A DNA stretch of 64,000 bases from NCBI RefSeq assembly GCF_030272615.1, contig NC_081414.1:49624136-49688135 (forward strand), read 5' to 3'. The notes beneath the pieces are model-generated. The model was not told the DNA's origin. It did not search any database and was given only the letters and a program-made list of their open reading frames with translations. Each line of letters starts with the position of its first letter. The stretch's first letter is position 1. The stretch comes from Cryptomeria japonica. Lineage: Eukaryota > Streptophyta > Pinopsida > Cupressales > Cupressaceae. This document shows, piece after piece, positions 26,214 through 37,487 of this stretch. The translations under genes were made by a program, and so were the position numbers.

Positions 26214-29200
26214 TCAGTGAGTGGAAGATAGGGGTAGGACCCCTAGCTTACTTCTGAGATACTCAAAAGTGTCCCTTGACAGTGGCTTGGTGAAGATATC
26301 TGCTATTTGTTCCTTTGTGCTAACATACTCCAACACCACTTTCTTCTCTTGAGCTTCTTCTCTAAGATAATGATATTTGATAGAGATGTGCTTTGTCTTA
26401 GAGTGCATAACAAGAGTCTTTGAAATGTTAATGGCACTAGTATTGTCACAGAATATAGTTACTGGCTCGGTAACTTTTTCATTTATACCTTCCAACAATT
26501 GTTTGATCCATGCTATGTTGGTACAATTCAATGCTGCAGCAACGTATTCAGCTTCTACTGTTGACTGTGAAACACATCCTTGTTTCTTGCTAAGCCAACT
26601 CACTAGTCTTTCTCCTAAAAAGAAAGCTCCTCCACTTGTGCTTTTCCTGTCATCAATGTTGCCTGCCCAATCAGCATCAGTATAAACTTTTAAATCAAAG
26701 TCATTTCCTTTCTGACATACTAAGCCATAATCCTCAGTGCCTTTCAAGTATCTGAAAATTCTCTTGATTGTTGTCATGTGTGTTTCCTTAGGATCTGTAG
26801 AGAATCTTGAAACTATACCTACTGCATGTGCTATATCTGGCCTGCTGTGAACAACATATTGCAACTTTCCAATCATGGATCGGTAAAGTGTCCCATCAAC
26901 AGATGCAGATTCATCATTCTTTGATAGTTTACAGTTGGTAGTCATAGGAGTACTTACTGGTTTTGAATCCTCCATTCCAAATTTCTTCAAGATTTCCTTT
27001 ATGTACTTAGATTGAGTAATGAAAATCTCATCTTTCATTTGCAGTATCTGTAAACCTATAAAATACTTTATCTCACCGATTAATGATATCTCAAATTCTT
27101 TGCTCATTTCATTTCCAAAGTTCTTGCATAAAGAGTCATTTCCACAAAAGATAATATCATCAACAAATATGGCTGAGATCAATATTCCATTTTCATCATT
27201 CTTCATGTACACATTGCTGTTTTCACTTGTCCTTATAAAACCAATCTTGATTAAATAAGAGTGCAATCTTTCATACCATGCTCTAGGTGCTTGTTTCAAA
27301 CCATATAAAGCTTTGTTCAATTTACATACCTGATCTTTATTTTTGTCTTCAACAAATCCTTCAGGTTGTTCAATAAAAACTTCTTCTTCTAATATACCAT
27401 TCAGAAATGCAGATTTGACATCCATTTGATATACCTTGAAATTTTTGAAAGCAACATATGCCAACAATGTTCTTACTCCTTCAAGTCTAGCCACAGGTGC
27501 AAAAGTTTCACCATAATCAATTCCTTCTTCTTGAGCATAACCTTTGCAAACTAGTCTAGCTTTATTTCGAATGACCTCACCTTTTTCATTCAGCTTGTTT
27601 CTGAAAATCCACTTTGTACCGATTACATTTTTGTCCTTTGGTCTTGGGACCAATGTCCATGTGTCATTCTTCTTGATTTGATCAATCTCTTCTGTCATAA
27701 TATTTATCCAATCTTCACTGTTAAATGCCTCTTTCACTATTCTCGGTTCAAATTCAGATATCAGACATGTGTTCTGTCTCAGTTTGTTCCTTGTCATCAT
27801 TGGATGATCCTTATCTCCTATAATTTGACTTGATGCATGATGTCTTCTGACATACTTGGCTAATACAGGCTCAGTAGGCTCTGTATGATCTTCTTCATCA
27901 CTCGGTAACTGGATATTCTCTTTATTTCCTTCTGCAGTTTTCTCGGCAAGACTTGTCGGTTGAACATAGACAAATTCATCATAATCTTCTGGTTCTTTGG
28001 AATTTCCTTCATCATTTCTTTCTGCAAATTCATCAATTTTCACATTTGCACTTTCTACTATTTTGTTAGATGATTTGATCAGACATTTAAATGCTTTGCT
28101 TGTAGAAGAATAACCAAGAAATGTTCCTTCTTCACTTTTCTGATCAAACTTGCCATTTCTATCATCTTTGTGTACATAGCATCTACTTCCAAAGATTTTA
28201 AAATAGCTTACATTAGGTTTCTTGTCATACCAGATTTCATATGGTGTCTTCAAAGTTCCTTTCTTCAGTTGTACTCGGTTCAGGGTGCAAACTGCTGTGC
28301 TTATTGCTTCTCTCCAAAATGTTTGTGGCACTTTCTTTTCAATCATCAGGGTTTTGAAATAATCCACAATATATCTGTTTCTTCTCTCAACAATTCCATT
28401 TTGTTGTGGAGTCCTTGGTGCAGAGACTTGTCTTTTTATACCATGATCATTGCAGAATAAGTTGAACTCATCAGATGTGAACTCTCCTCCTCTATCTGAT
28501 CTAAGACATTTCGGTTGTCTTCCTGTTTCATTTTCAACTCTTGCCTTGTACCGTTTAAACATTTGAAAAGCTTCTGATTTTTCTTTTAAAAACATAACTG
28601 ACATCATCCTTGAATAATCATCCACAAATAGTATGAAATATTTATCACCATAATAACTTTGAACTTTCATAGGACCACAAAGATCAGTGTGCACAAGATC
28701 TAAAATTCCCTTAGAGGTGTAAGACTTACTTGTAAAGCTTGATCTTGTCATTTTACCCATTTGAAATCCTCGGCATATAGCATTCTCAGGTTTTTCAAGA
28801 CTCAGTAGACCTCTTACTTGGTGCTTCTTGCTTATTTTGATCAGATTATCAAAATTTACATGACAAAACCTTTTATGCCATAACCAGGTATCATCTATCT
28901 TTGCATATAGACATTTATTCCGAGTTGAGTCAAGGTGAAATGTGTTACCTTTTGTTTGTGTCCCGGTAGCAGCTAACTTTCCATGCTTGTCATGAACTTT
29001 GACAATTCCTTTCTGAAATTCTATTCGGTATCCTGTATTGTTTAGCTGTGCTACACTCAACAAATTGTATTTCAAACCTTCAACCCAATAAACATCATTG
29101 CATCTTGCATTGTCAAGAAGTGTTATGGATCCTTTACCTTTTACCGGACATGGTGCATCGTTACCAAATCTTACATAGCCTCCATCATAGTCTTCTAACA

Positions 29201-29336
29201 TAACAAACTTGTGTTTATCACCTATCATGTGATGTGAGCATCCACTATCTATGATCCAAGAATCATTAGTATTTATGTGAGATATTAGGGCTTTTTCTAC
29301 ATACGTTTCTTCATCTGATCCATCTTTGATAGCCAC
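26214..29336 (-). CDS. Copia pol polyprotein (protease, integrase, RT, RNase H)
   Basis: An uninterrupted frame of 1,040 residues that would process the polyprotein, insert the element and copy its RNA. Domains in order: aspartic protease with DSG at residues 30-32; integrase zinc region with His154 and His159, where the second Cys of the pair is replaced (CRGF, Phe191); integrase core Asp217, Asp281, Glu317 with the standard D-35-E spacing; reverse transcriptase with QMDV near residue 639 and FVDD at 724-727; RNase H with YTDADW near 887, Glu928/930 and Asp964; and C-terminal IADIFTKPL. The order integrase before reverse transcriptase defines Copia. The first Met is not the true start: the frame continues upstream into gag, interrupted by TGA at 29433-29435 and 29472-29474. 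All catalytic residues are kept apart from the integrase Cys. Confidence 0.93.
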   Translation of the reverse strand: MAIKDGSDEETYVEKALISHINTNDSWIIDSGCSHHMIGDKHKFVMLEDYDGGYVRFGNDAPCPVKGKGSITLLDNARCNDVYWVEGLKYNLLSVAQLNNTGYRIEFQKGIVKVHDKHGKLAATGTQTKGNTFHLDSTRNKCLYAKIDDTWLWHKRFCHVNFDNLIKISKKHQVRGLLSLEKPENAICRGFQMGKMTRSSFTSKSYTSKGILDLVHTDLCGPMKVQSYYGDKYFILFVDDYSRMMSVMFLKEKSEAFQMFKRYKARVENETGRQPKCLRSDRGGEFTSDEFNLFCNDHGIKRQVSAPRTPQQNGIVERRNRYIVDYFKTLMIEKKVPQTFWREAISTAVCTLNRVQLKKGTLKTPYEIWYDKKPNVSYFKIFGSRCYVHKDDRNGKFDQKSEEGTFLGYSSTSKAFKCLIKSSNKIVESANVKIDEFAERNDEGNSKEPEDYDEFVYVQPTSLAEKTAEGNKENIQLPSDEEDHTEPTEPVLAKYVRRHHASSQIIGDKDHPMMTRNKLRQNTCLISEFEPRIVKEAFNSEDWINIMTEEIDQIKKNDTWTLVPRPKDKNVIGTKWIFRNKLNEKGEVIRNKARLVCKGYAQEEGIDYGETFAPVARLEGVRTLLAYVAFKNFKVYQMDVKSAFLNGILEEEVFIEQPEGFVEDKNKDQVCKLNKALYGLKQAPRAWYERLHSYLIKIGFIRTSENSNVYMKNDENGILISAIFVDDIIFCGNDSLCKNFGNEMSKEFEISLIGEIKYFIGLQILQMKDEIFITQSKYIKEILKKFGMEDSKPVSTPMTTNCKLSKNDESASVDGTLYRSMIGKLQYVVHSRPDIAHAVGIVSRFSTDPKETHMTTIKRIFRYLKGTEDYGLVCQKGNDFDLKVYTDADWAGNIDDRKSTSGGAFFLGERLVSWLSKKQGCVSQSTVEAEYVAAALNCTNIAWIKQLLEGINEKVTEPVTIFCDNTSAINISKTLVMHSKTKHISIKYHYLREEAQEKKVVLEYVSTKEQIADIFTKPLSRDTFEYLRSKLGVLPLSSTH

Positions 29337-30399
29337 ATAAACTACTTCCTTTGTATCAGTTTCATCTGATTTATCATCATTGGATTCCTCATCGGCTATT
29401 AAGCATGACTTTCTATCTCTTCTTCTAAAGTCTCAGTGTCCTTTGTAATGATTATCTTTCTGTCTATCATCTCAGTAATCTCTCTTTTCAGTAGAATCTT
29501 TGTCAGGACAGTTAGAAGCCATATGTCCTATCTTATCACAATTAAAACATTTCAAAGGTAGTTTTCCTTTATACTTACCTTTGCCTCTCGATAACCTTCT
29601 GGCTAAAAGTGCTTCAAACTCTTCTTGCTTTCTGATTTCCTCATAGAGTTTGTGTACTTCCTCCATGTTCTTGCGAAATCTTTCACTTTCTCCACTGTGA
29701 TCCCCTTTAGTGTACTTACTCATTCTATCATTGTAATCATCAGATTCACAAAATATGAAAAGAACGAAATGCAGATTCAACTTTATTTACCGATGACCCA
29801 CTGTTATCAAAATTACTTAACTCAAATGCATGTAGCCTACCAATAGCAGCATCTAAAGAAACTGACATATTGGGTACAAACCTCAATTCATTGATTGCAG
29901 AGACTCGGATTGCATAAGCTGGTAGAAGGGTTCTTGACAACTTACTTGTTATATCCTTTTCTTCAATAGTTCCACCTGGTCCTTTGATTTAATTGACAAT
30001 CTCCTTTAGTCTTGTACTGTACTGGGTTATGTTCTCACCTTCATTCATCCTCATAGATTCAAGTTGTCCTCTTAGACTATCCACTTTTGCTCTTTGAACA
30101 TGTTCATCTCCACCATACACAGATATGAGCTTGTCCCACATTGCCTTTGCATCATTGCAACCTTCTAGATCATTAAACTCTGAATCGGTTAATGCAGATG
30201 TTATTTCAATCATTGCTTGAATATGTTCTTGCTTTGCCTTTATCTCTTCCATTGTCAATGGATAGGTGCTCGGTGTGATGAAATCATTCTCTAGATAATA
30301 TACAACATATTCTCCAACTCCTGATAGGTGCAACTTCATCCTTTTCTTCCATGTAGAGAAACTTGACTTGTTCAGCTTCGGTGCATCCCTCTTATACAT
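29337..30399 (-). pseudogene. Copia gag with stops and one frameshift
   Basis: Gag starts at 30399 (MYKRDAPKLNKSSFSTWKKR) and shows the UBN2-type core with DAKAMWDKLISVYGG and RLKEIVN. A TAA at 29989 interrupts it. It continues in the same frame to about 29760, where a one-base shift moves into the frame shared with pol. An intact CCHC knuckle CFNCDKIGHMASNC lies near 29505-29546. TGA codons at 29472 and 29433 then separate it from pol. Gag and pol were evidently one long frame, as usual for Copia. The damage is slight. Confidence 0.88.
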
Positions 30400-30450
30400 C
30401 TTTGGATCTTTGCCTCAAGTGCCTTTAAACTTTTTTTTTCAGAGTCCAAA

Positions 30451-30462
30451 GCTTTGATACCA
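30451..30462 (-). other. Primer binding site of Copia element
   Basis: The minus strand reads TGGTATCAAAGC, the initiator-Met tRNA complement with one change from TGGTATCAGAGC. It is two bases from the LTR end at 30465. Confidence 0.88.
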
Positions 30463-30464
30463 AT

Positions 30465-32007
30465 TGATAGTTTTGCTACTTAATGTTAAGTACAGATGCC
30501 AAGCTAATAAGATGAGAGGGGGGGGGGGGGGGGGGCAGTGAATCATACAAACTTAATCTTCCATAAAAACATCAGATTCAACCTCGGTAACCTATACTTC
30601 AGTAATATAACTAAAACTGCTAAACATGCAAACTCAAAAGCATATAAACATCATAACACTCATAACACCAGATTTAACGTGGAAACCCAAATAGGGAAAA
30701 ACCACTGTGGGATTTTGGACCCACTAAGAAATATACTCTTCTAGAACTTATGCTCGGTTAAAAGCAAATCCTGTTAAAGATTACAAACACATTGCTAGAT
30801 GTGACCCGGTTAAGGGATTTTCCTCAGATCTGTTAGGATCTTCACCTTGTTAGAAGTGACCTTGTTAAAGGATTTCAAACACTCAATCAGAATGACACCT
30901 TGCTAAAGGGTTTTACAAATAAGACTGTTAAGTCCACTTGGTTAAGAGATTTTTTGTCACTTTACAAAATAACAGTAATAAAAAATCTATCTGTAACTTC
31001 ACATCTAAAATGCTAAAGCAGATTCTTATTTGCTCAATACAATATAGGACTTATCTTGTCCATCTGCTGGGCTCTATACTCTGTTATTCAAATAGGTCTT
31101 CAAGCTTCTATGCTCGGTAATCGCTATGTAGCATCCCTGTGCATACACTTGCCCACATACATTGTTTATCAATCAGTTCCTTATTTATAAACAATTCACC
31201 AATCGCTTAATCTCCTTGATCACATTTCCCACGATCAATCATAGCCATCAGATCTTCAAACTTTGACCTGGTTCAATGTATCCTTCAATTTGAAAATGTT
31301 TTACCCCGCCTCAAAACTTTCATACATTTCTTGGAACTTGTGCTAGGGTATTGCGGTTCAATCTGAGCTATAGATCTTCCTGCCGATTTTCCTTTGCCAT
31401 AGATTCTTTAACAAACTTCATTCACGACATACCAATCATTTAATCATAGCCAGCTCATCAGCTTCCTTCATTAAATAACACTTTTATTCATTCAATGCAT
31501 TCTATTATTACTCGGTTGCAACTCGATAAATACTAAACTTCACTCGGTAGACATTCTGCCTTCATTAACCGATAGCGATAACCTTAGGGTTTACTGACTA
31601 GGTTCCTTAGGGTTTACCGAATAGGTTCTTTGCTTGGTAACATAGTATAGTATTAACCTTACAATCAATAACATATGTATGATATCAAAACAATCTAAAC
31701 ATCATGATATCATCATTGTCCAACTCGGTAATAGTTGCCCATTGAATAACTTATTTCTCCCCTTATTCATTATATTCTTTCTGTGTCTTTTACCGACATC
31801 TCTATACTCATCAAATCATACTTCTCAAGATATGGCAACATCATACTGAATTAGAAAATCAATTTCTTGACATCAATGACAAAATAATAATATTAAGACA
31901 GTAAACATCCTTAATCAGTTATATCCATAATCATCAACAACCTTCTCAATATCCTTATTGAAATGCCAACAATCTCTCCTTGTCTGTTATAATGCCAAAT
32001 GCCAATA
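30465..32007 (-). repeat. 5' LTR of Copia element
   Basis: This LTR is 1,543 bp and nearly identical to 24298-25827 over its whole length. It carries a G run of about 19 bases near 30518-30536. The outer end reads GCCAATA, against GCCAACA in the other copy, and is followed directly by the duplication GACCTC. Confidence 0.93.
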
Positions 32008-33700
32008 GACCTCATCCACCTGCCTGTCCATAAGAGTCCTCTTTAAACCTTGATCTTTATTTCAAGTTTTAACCGGGGCGAAACCCTCCTTATCCTCCCT
32101 CATAGGACCTTTCCCCTTATCTTGTTTAGGGGGAGCATTGGTTGTCCCAGATTTAAAATCCCCTACTGATTTAGACTTGGGGCACATCTTCTGCAAATGT
32201 CCATATTCATGACAAATTCGGCAACACAACAACAATATTTCATAAACAGGTTGTTGAATCCATGAGCCAAATCCCAATCGGAGTTCCATGGAGTTAGACA
32301 GAGGCTTGTTTAAATCAATTTTTGCACAGACACGGGCATAGGTAATTACCTTCTTTTCTATAGTTTGACATGAGGGGCCAATTGGCTTTCCTAGCTGAGC
32401 TGCAACCAGATTGAAAATATCCTCTCTCCATAATTCCAAGGGAAACCAAGGAAGTCTTATCCAAACAAGAACCCTCGAAGGAAGCTCTTCTGTGGGAATA
32501 AATCCAATATGCCAAGGTTTGATAACTTGAGGCCAATCTGATTATAGAAATAAGGCTCCCCTTCAAACACCTTATTTTTGTCAGTCAAGCATGAAAATAC
32601 TACCAAAAAATAGCCATTAGCAGCTAACATCACATCCATTTCCCCCTCTGGATTCCATGTCCTTCGAGCCCAAGATTCCAAGAAAGACAAGGATACCCGG
32701 ATCCCCATAAACTTACAAATCAGAGCATGCCTAGATAGATATTCAATGTCCTCCTCAACAAAACCTGGAGGAATCACAACAACTGACCTACTATCACTTT
32801 TAGCCAAACACCCATTAACCTTCGTTAGTCTGAAACCTCCAGCATGAGAAGATTGTTCCCCCATATCTAAACCAGCTAAACCAAACATCAGATTCTCCCG
32901 CATGCAGGAGGAAGAAATATTGTCTGCCAAAATATCACGAAATGGTGTGCCTAAAGCACCCACGGGTCCTTTTTGGGCAGCCATGCAAGGGCCCCACACA
33001 AAGAAGCAGAACCCACGAAGCCCCAAAAACTAGAGCACAAACCAATCAATAAAAGAAACACAGATACCCAAAGCTCGACACCACCACCCACCACACACAC
33101 CCAAGAATCGACACCACCACCCACTGCGAAAGCCAAATAAAAGAAAAAGAAGGCAGGGCAGGGCAGCCCCACGCTACTCCTACGCCACCACACCCCGACC
33201 CACTGATAACCACCCCCCGCACAGCCTGCTCGACACCCCACCACCATGGCGAGCAACAACTAGATTCAAAGAGTGCACAGGAAGGAAGGGAAGTTGCGGC
33301 TAGGGTTTCACCCAACGTGCACACGCAAAGCAACAGACATACGCCATCTCCTAAGTGCAAGGCGATCTTGGTCCCAATAAATTTATCTTGAATTTTTAGG
33401 AATGCAAGATAACAAAGTTGTATTGCTAATTCTAGCAATGTGGCTCGAAACATAATGTATATATATGTGAAATATGTTTTAGAAGTTGCAATTGGGTTAG
33501 GGGCACACCTATAATCAAGGGCCCAAATAATAGTGTGATGATGTAGTAAAGTGGAATAAAGACCCATAATATTAAATTAAATATTAATTAATTACAATAA
33601 AAGTCATATAATACATAAAGTAATGGGAAGTACTAAAATGAGTGCTAGGAGAGTGTGAAATTAGACACACTAATAAAGGTGTACAATATACGATGCTACA

Positions 33701-35269
33701 ATTTTATTAGCTCTTAGTTGAACACTCTGCTCTATTTCATCGCTTATGAATATGAGCTCTACAATACTTTTGTTGATTCTAGACACCACATGTCTTCATA
33801 GATAAAAAGTTTGAAAGGACAAAGGATAAATTATTATCAAATCCAATGTGCATCCATTTGATTGTTGTCCAAAGGTATCAAATCACAATTTCTCTATAAG
33901 GCATTGCCAAAACTGACCATCATCAAATTAGGGACTATCAAATTGATGTCAAGGGACCAATTTTAAGACCGACTGTAAAAAAGATAAACTGTTATCCAAA
34001 GAGGCCAACTCAAAGATTGTTCAAACTATATAACTTTTACTATTCTTTCTATTTAATTATATATGTTTCTCACAAGTATTATTTTGAACAATTAATTAGT
34101 ATAATATAAACAACATTAATAAAGATATAAAAATTTATCCTAACGATACTAAGAATTTTGAGTTAAAATGTTTAGTTTATGCTTACAATTTTCCATGCAT
34201 GATAATTCCTCCATTGACTCAACCCCCTTACTTGAAATATTCTTCTTATCTTAAAGAGTACCCTAGATTTAAAAAAAACTCACCATTCCTCCTCCATTAA
34301 ACTACAAGTTGTTAGGTTCTTTTTGTTTGTATGTATTCTACATTGCCTTTTCCAACATTAAAATACTTTTATTATACTCACTTCAATATTACTTTAAGGT
34401 CTATTTAATTTAATATTGAATTTAACGTAGTTATATATAATTACTTACTATCATTTTATTTGTTTTATTTATCATTTATTTATTTATACATTTCAAATTT
34501 ATTTTATTTATTTATTTAATATATATCTTTAAATGGTTATAAAAAGGTTCTATTTTAAAATATATATTTTATTTATGTTATTATATTTTAATCAATTGAA
34601 AATATTTGCGTTAATCAAATTTAAAAGATGCTTACATGATATTATGTCCAAATCTCCCAAAACCTTGGCTCACATGTATAAGTACAAAATCAACAAATGA
34701 AAACATCTTCAAACTCTTATGATTTTATCATCTTCAAACTCTTATGATTTTATCAAAATTGATAATATCAAATACTTTTTGTAATTTATTAAACAAATAG
34801 ATTACAAGTATAGCAATATGCAAGTGCACACAAGCTACCACTTACTCTCCATTCATTTTGTGTCTATGTGATATATTTCTTGTCAATTGTAGTTAAACTA
34901 TCATTGTCTCTAATTAAAATTTACCATTATCTCATTTCATTAAGTATTCAAGCACTTGCTTCAATATGCTCGACAATACAATGTCAAACTACAATTCAAG
35001 TGGATCAATTGTCCTCTTAAATTGTTTTTTCCAATTTAAAGCAAAATAGTTTTAACTATGCTGCAACATGACCTTGTTTTTATTAGATTTATTGCATTTT
35101 TTTAAAGATAGGTATTCTAGTTACATTTACAATAGCAAATAAACAATTAAAAAGCTTGTTGAAAAATCACTTAATATCAAATTTAATAATTATTTTAATT
35201 TAATTTGAAGATTTTTTATTTATTTAACTAATATTATTTTATTATATTTTATTTATTTAAGAGTTATTT
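33701..35269. other. AT-rich DNA between nested stack and DNA transposon
   Basis: No gene is recognised. At about 34707-34756 a 25-bp unit (CATCTTCAAACTCTTATGATTTTAT) is directly duplicated. The sequence after 33701 may be the continuation of the Gypsy remnant interrupted at 15863, but the match is too weak to claim. Confidence 0.45.
35266..35269. other. Target-site duplication of DNA transposon, left
   Basis: ATTT immediately left of the terminal repeat is matched by ATTT at 52003-52006 immediately right of the other end. Four bases in AT-rich DNA is weak evidence alone, but the two terminal repeats end at exactly corresponding positions. Confidence 0.55.
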
Positions 35270-35307
35270 GGGCGTGTGCACAAAGATGGTGGTCAGAAAA
35301 GTGGACA
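35270..35307 (+). repeat. Left terminal inverted repeat
   Basis: The repeat begins GGGCGTGTGCAC and contains the 20-bp perfect match to the right end, then AGTGGACAC. The spacer between the two matching blocks is shorter here than at the right end. Confidence 0.78.
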
Positions 35308-35367
35308 CACCCAAAAAAACATTGAAAAACAAGCAGCGTGCACATGGTTTTAAAATTTGAAATTCCC

Positions 35368-35537
35368 GCGTACGCGCTTAGGTTTGTGCTTCCCGAGCCT
35401 AGAGAAGATAGCGCGTACGCGTTGCTTTTTAGAAAAATGAGCGCATACGCACTATGATTAGGAAAATGAGTGCACACGCGCTGCTCATAGGAAAATGAGT
35501 GCGTACGCGCTAATAATCCAAATAAAACCGCGTATGC
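35368..35537 (+). repeat. 29-bp spaced GCGTACGC repeats, left end
   Basis: Copies of an eight-base palindrome GCGTACGC or one-base variants begin at 35368, 35413, 35443, 35472, 35501 and 35530, so the last five are spaced 30, 29, 29 and 29 bp. The spacers share GGAAAATGAG. A matching array lies near the right end. Subterminal repeats of this kind are transposase-binding sites in several plant DNA transposons; that role here is inference. Confidence 0.75.
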
Positions 35538-35794
35538 GGTGCCTGGTAAAAAAAGTTAAAAAAAAAAAGACTGGGTCTCATTTACCCGTGAATAGCGCGT
35601 TTTTAACTTCTTTTTTTCCCCATTTCCTCTCCTAAACCGCGAATGGGGTGCTAGATTTGTCCTCCAGGCTATAGATCAAGGTTAGTTTTTGTTTATTTTT
35701 GTCTTTCTTTCTGGTTTATGCAATTTGTTTTACATTTTAAATTTAATTTCATTAATTTTGATTAGGTTTTTTCATTTTTTGTTTCAAAAACCAG

Positions 35795-36843
35795 ATTCTT
35801 CTAATCCAGAACAAGAACAACCAAATGCACCTCCTAAAAACTCACAAGAACAACCAAATGCACCTCCTGAAAACACACAAGAACAACCCCCAATTCCTCC
35901 TTTTGATCACACACCCGAAACACAAGAAGAATTAATTAATCAATTAGGACAAAATACGTCTAAAATCAATAGACTGATTGTTAAATTGAAAACTTCTGAA
36001 CTTGACCATCATCAATCCCTCGCCACTAGCTTAGAAACATTAGCTAGTCGTGCCATAGCTGTTTCCATAGAAATTACCAAATGGGGAAGCTTTAGGGATA
36101 GGTGTCATCAATTCTATGCCAATGGGCTATCATACGATGGAGTCAAAAACAACAAATATTACTAAACAACAAATATGTGCCCTTTTTGTTGATCCCAAAA
36201 CTGGTCAGTCATTACCTCTTAATGCAACGAGGTTTCCCATACATTGGCGTACCAATGTGCAGATGAAGAATCTTTTTGGTAGAGGTGGTGGATGGTCTTT
36301 AATGATCCACCTTGTAATAATTATGAGGTGCCATTATATTTTTTGAGAAAAATATATTGTGAGTTTGTGCTCAATGTGTGGCCAAACTATTTTGACATGA
36401 GAGAGTTTCATGGTAGAGGTGGTGGCTTTGCCCGAGATAGACCTGGAGCTCGTAGGAGATTAGCCACGGAGAGTCGCCGCCCCCTAACACCCAAACCCAA
36501 GGTGCATTAGGTTGTCCCATTAGAGCTGAAAGAGTCGATGGACCTACAGACTCTTCAGGCGGCCATAGCATTGACTGGTGCCATCATCCAGCATTGGACG
36601 TCATTAGCACACCCTATTGTATTGGATGATGAGCCATTAGAGGGCGACAAAGAGCCCATCGAGCATATGTGTGTCAGTTGCTCGGGGATATGCTCAGGAA
36701 TAGATGATGCAGCCGGTGCAGATGGATCCTCATATCATCTGTGCACGATTTGCGGTTGTAGATGTCAGGCTCACATGGTTGAGGATGTTGCACTGACATA
36801 TGAGTTGATGGACATGGTGTTTGCCCATGAGCCACAAACACAG
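35795..36843 (+). pseudogene. Accessory gene A, first large exon, broken
   Basis: I do not recognise the family. A splice acceptor at 35794 opens an exon that encodes two copies of EQPNAPP, then a helical part (LGQNTSKINRLIVKLKTSELDHHQSLATSLETLA) and FYANGLSYDGVKNNKYY. The frame shifts near 36165 (QICALFVDPKTGQSLPLNATRFPIHW) and again near 36290 (YFLRKIYCEFVLNVWPNYF). A TAG stop lies at 36508. The end is Cys-rich (CVSCSGIC ... HLCTICGCRCQAH), perhaps zinc-binding. The exon ends with a GT donor at 36844. Its exon upstream of 35680 is uncertain. It lies inside the DNA transposon and runs toward the transposase gene. Confidence 0.55.
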
Positions 36844-36959
36844 GTGTGTTGATTTGAATTCATAACATTTTATTTATCAGTCAATTTAAATTTGTAATTA
36901 CAAAAATGAATTTTTATTTATACATCAATTTAAATTGAGACAAATAATATGCATATCAG

Positions 36960-37384
36960 GATGCAGCAACGGTATCCCATACACCTCCCCCAGTTACTAT
37001 AGCTGCAACTTCGATGCTTGAGGTATAAATTTTGTAACATGTTAAAATAGAATAATACACTTTGAATTAAAAAAAATACAAGATATACTAACTATCTTTA
37101 ATGCTTGGTCCAATTTATGGTTTGTAGGTGTTGACAGGGGAGGAAATGTCCCAGATTGATGACATCACGCTCTCAGCGATCGATTTTGGCCTACAAGGCT
37201 ATACGGTATCATATTTTATACAACTCTTTTTATGTATTTTTTTGATGGAATATGCAAGTCATTTCATTTTAGATTTTTAAAATTATGTTTAATTTATTAT
37301 CTGTACTAATATCTAATGTTAATTTTGTGTTTTTAGGGTACCCCCTCCGCATCTAGGGGTCGTCCTAAGAAAAAGAATTCTTGA
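36960..37384 (+). CDS. Accessory gene A, three small exons ending in an AT-hook
   Basis: Exons are 36960-37022 (63 nt), 37128-37205 (78 nt) and 37337-37384 (48 nt with stop). All have GT-AG borders, phase-0 introns and lengths divisible by three. The middle exon reads VLTGEEMSQIDDITLSAIDFGLQGYT. The last gives SRGRPKKKNS, an AT-hook (RGRP) next to lysines, which suggests minor-groove DNA binding in the nucleus. The exons join in frame with the end of the large exon at 36843. The family is unknown to me. Confidence 0.55.
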
Positions 37385-37487
37385 AGATGCCAAAACGTGT
37401 GAAGAATGAAATTGATCACATTTTTAGTTGTAGAATTGTTTGAAAATGTTGAAATCAAGTATTAGTTGGGGTTTGTAGATTGATTAG

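Larger units (their letters stand above)
24298..32007 (-). mobile_element. Copia LTR retrotransposon inserted in LINE ORF1
   Basis: The element is 7,710 bp, complete, with LTRs 24298-25827 and 30465-32007 and the duplication GACCTC at 24292-24297 and 32008-32013. It has a primer site, gag, pol in Copia order and polypurine tracts, all in minus orientation. Counting by eye in about 190 bp after the poly-G run gives four differences between the LTRs. The insertion is therefore younger than the LINE but not recent. Confidence 0.95.
23824..32984 (-). pseudogene. LINE ORF1, nucleic-acid-binding protein, split by Copia
   Basis: ORF1 probably encoded the RNA-binding partner of ORF2. The likely start is 32984 (MAAQKGPVGALGTPF). 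A DUF4283-like region follows (about 32500-32800), then after a frameshift a well-preserved knuckle CRICHEYGHLQKMC (about 32195-32240). Frame continues past a stop (KT*) to 32014, where the Copia element begins, and resumes at 24297 in the same frame (EVFNRFDALED). Three TAG stops follow in the tail, all explicable as CAG to TAG. The ORF1 stop TGA overlaps the ORF2 start as ATGA. Confidence 0.82.
19453..33364 (-). mobile_element. Plant LINE (non-LTR retrotransposon), split by Copia
   Basis: The element has ORF1 with a DUF4283-like region and a CCHC knuckle, followed by ORF2 with endonuclease, reverse transcriptase, Cys-rich (zf-RVT) and RNase H parts, all on the minus strand. That is the order of plant L1-type LINEs. 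Without the 7.7 kb Copia insertion the LINE is about 6.2 kb, so close to full length, including a 5' leader of about 380 bp up to 33364. Many stops and frameshifts show it is dead. Confidence 0.88.
15863..33700 (-). mobile_element. Non-coding LTR retrotransposon, host of nested insertions
   Basis: Direct repeats 15863-17359 and 18310-19445 plus 33372-33700 are colinear. Shared landmarks are TATGGAAATTTAGG at the left, CTTGGGTTTGGAATTAA in the middle, and GACACACTAATAAA followed by GATGCTACA at the right. The second copy is split by the LINE. Without the later insertions the element would be about 3.9 kb, with ~1.5 kb LTRs and a 0.95 kb internal region holding no coding sequence. A polypurine tract AGTGGGGGCTAAA (minus strand, 17360-17372) next to the LTR start TGTAGCATC gives minus orientation. 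The primer site is unclear. Flanking pentamers ATCTT (left) and ATTTT (right) are at best an imperfect duplication. Confidence 0.7.
18310..33700 (-). repeat. 5' LTR of the non-coding LTR element, split by LINE
   Basis: The two LTR parts are 18310-19445 and 33372-33700, with the LINE and its target duplication ATCTTGG between them. Joined, they are about 1.47 kb and colinear with the other LTR. The junction falls in the stretch equivalent to about 16995-17025 of the other copy. Confidence 0.75.

Noticed and set aside
32951-33567. Gly/Trp/Cys-rich frames near the LINE 5' end
   Set aside because: They run in other registers through the LINE leader and start of ORF1. The ORF1 frame starting at 32984 is supported by downstream domains.
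35253-35477. 74-codon frame at the left end of the DNA transposon
   Set aside because: It crosses the terminal inverted repeat and the 29-bp repeats, and its text repeats with them.
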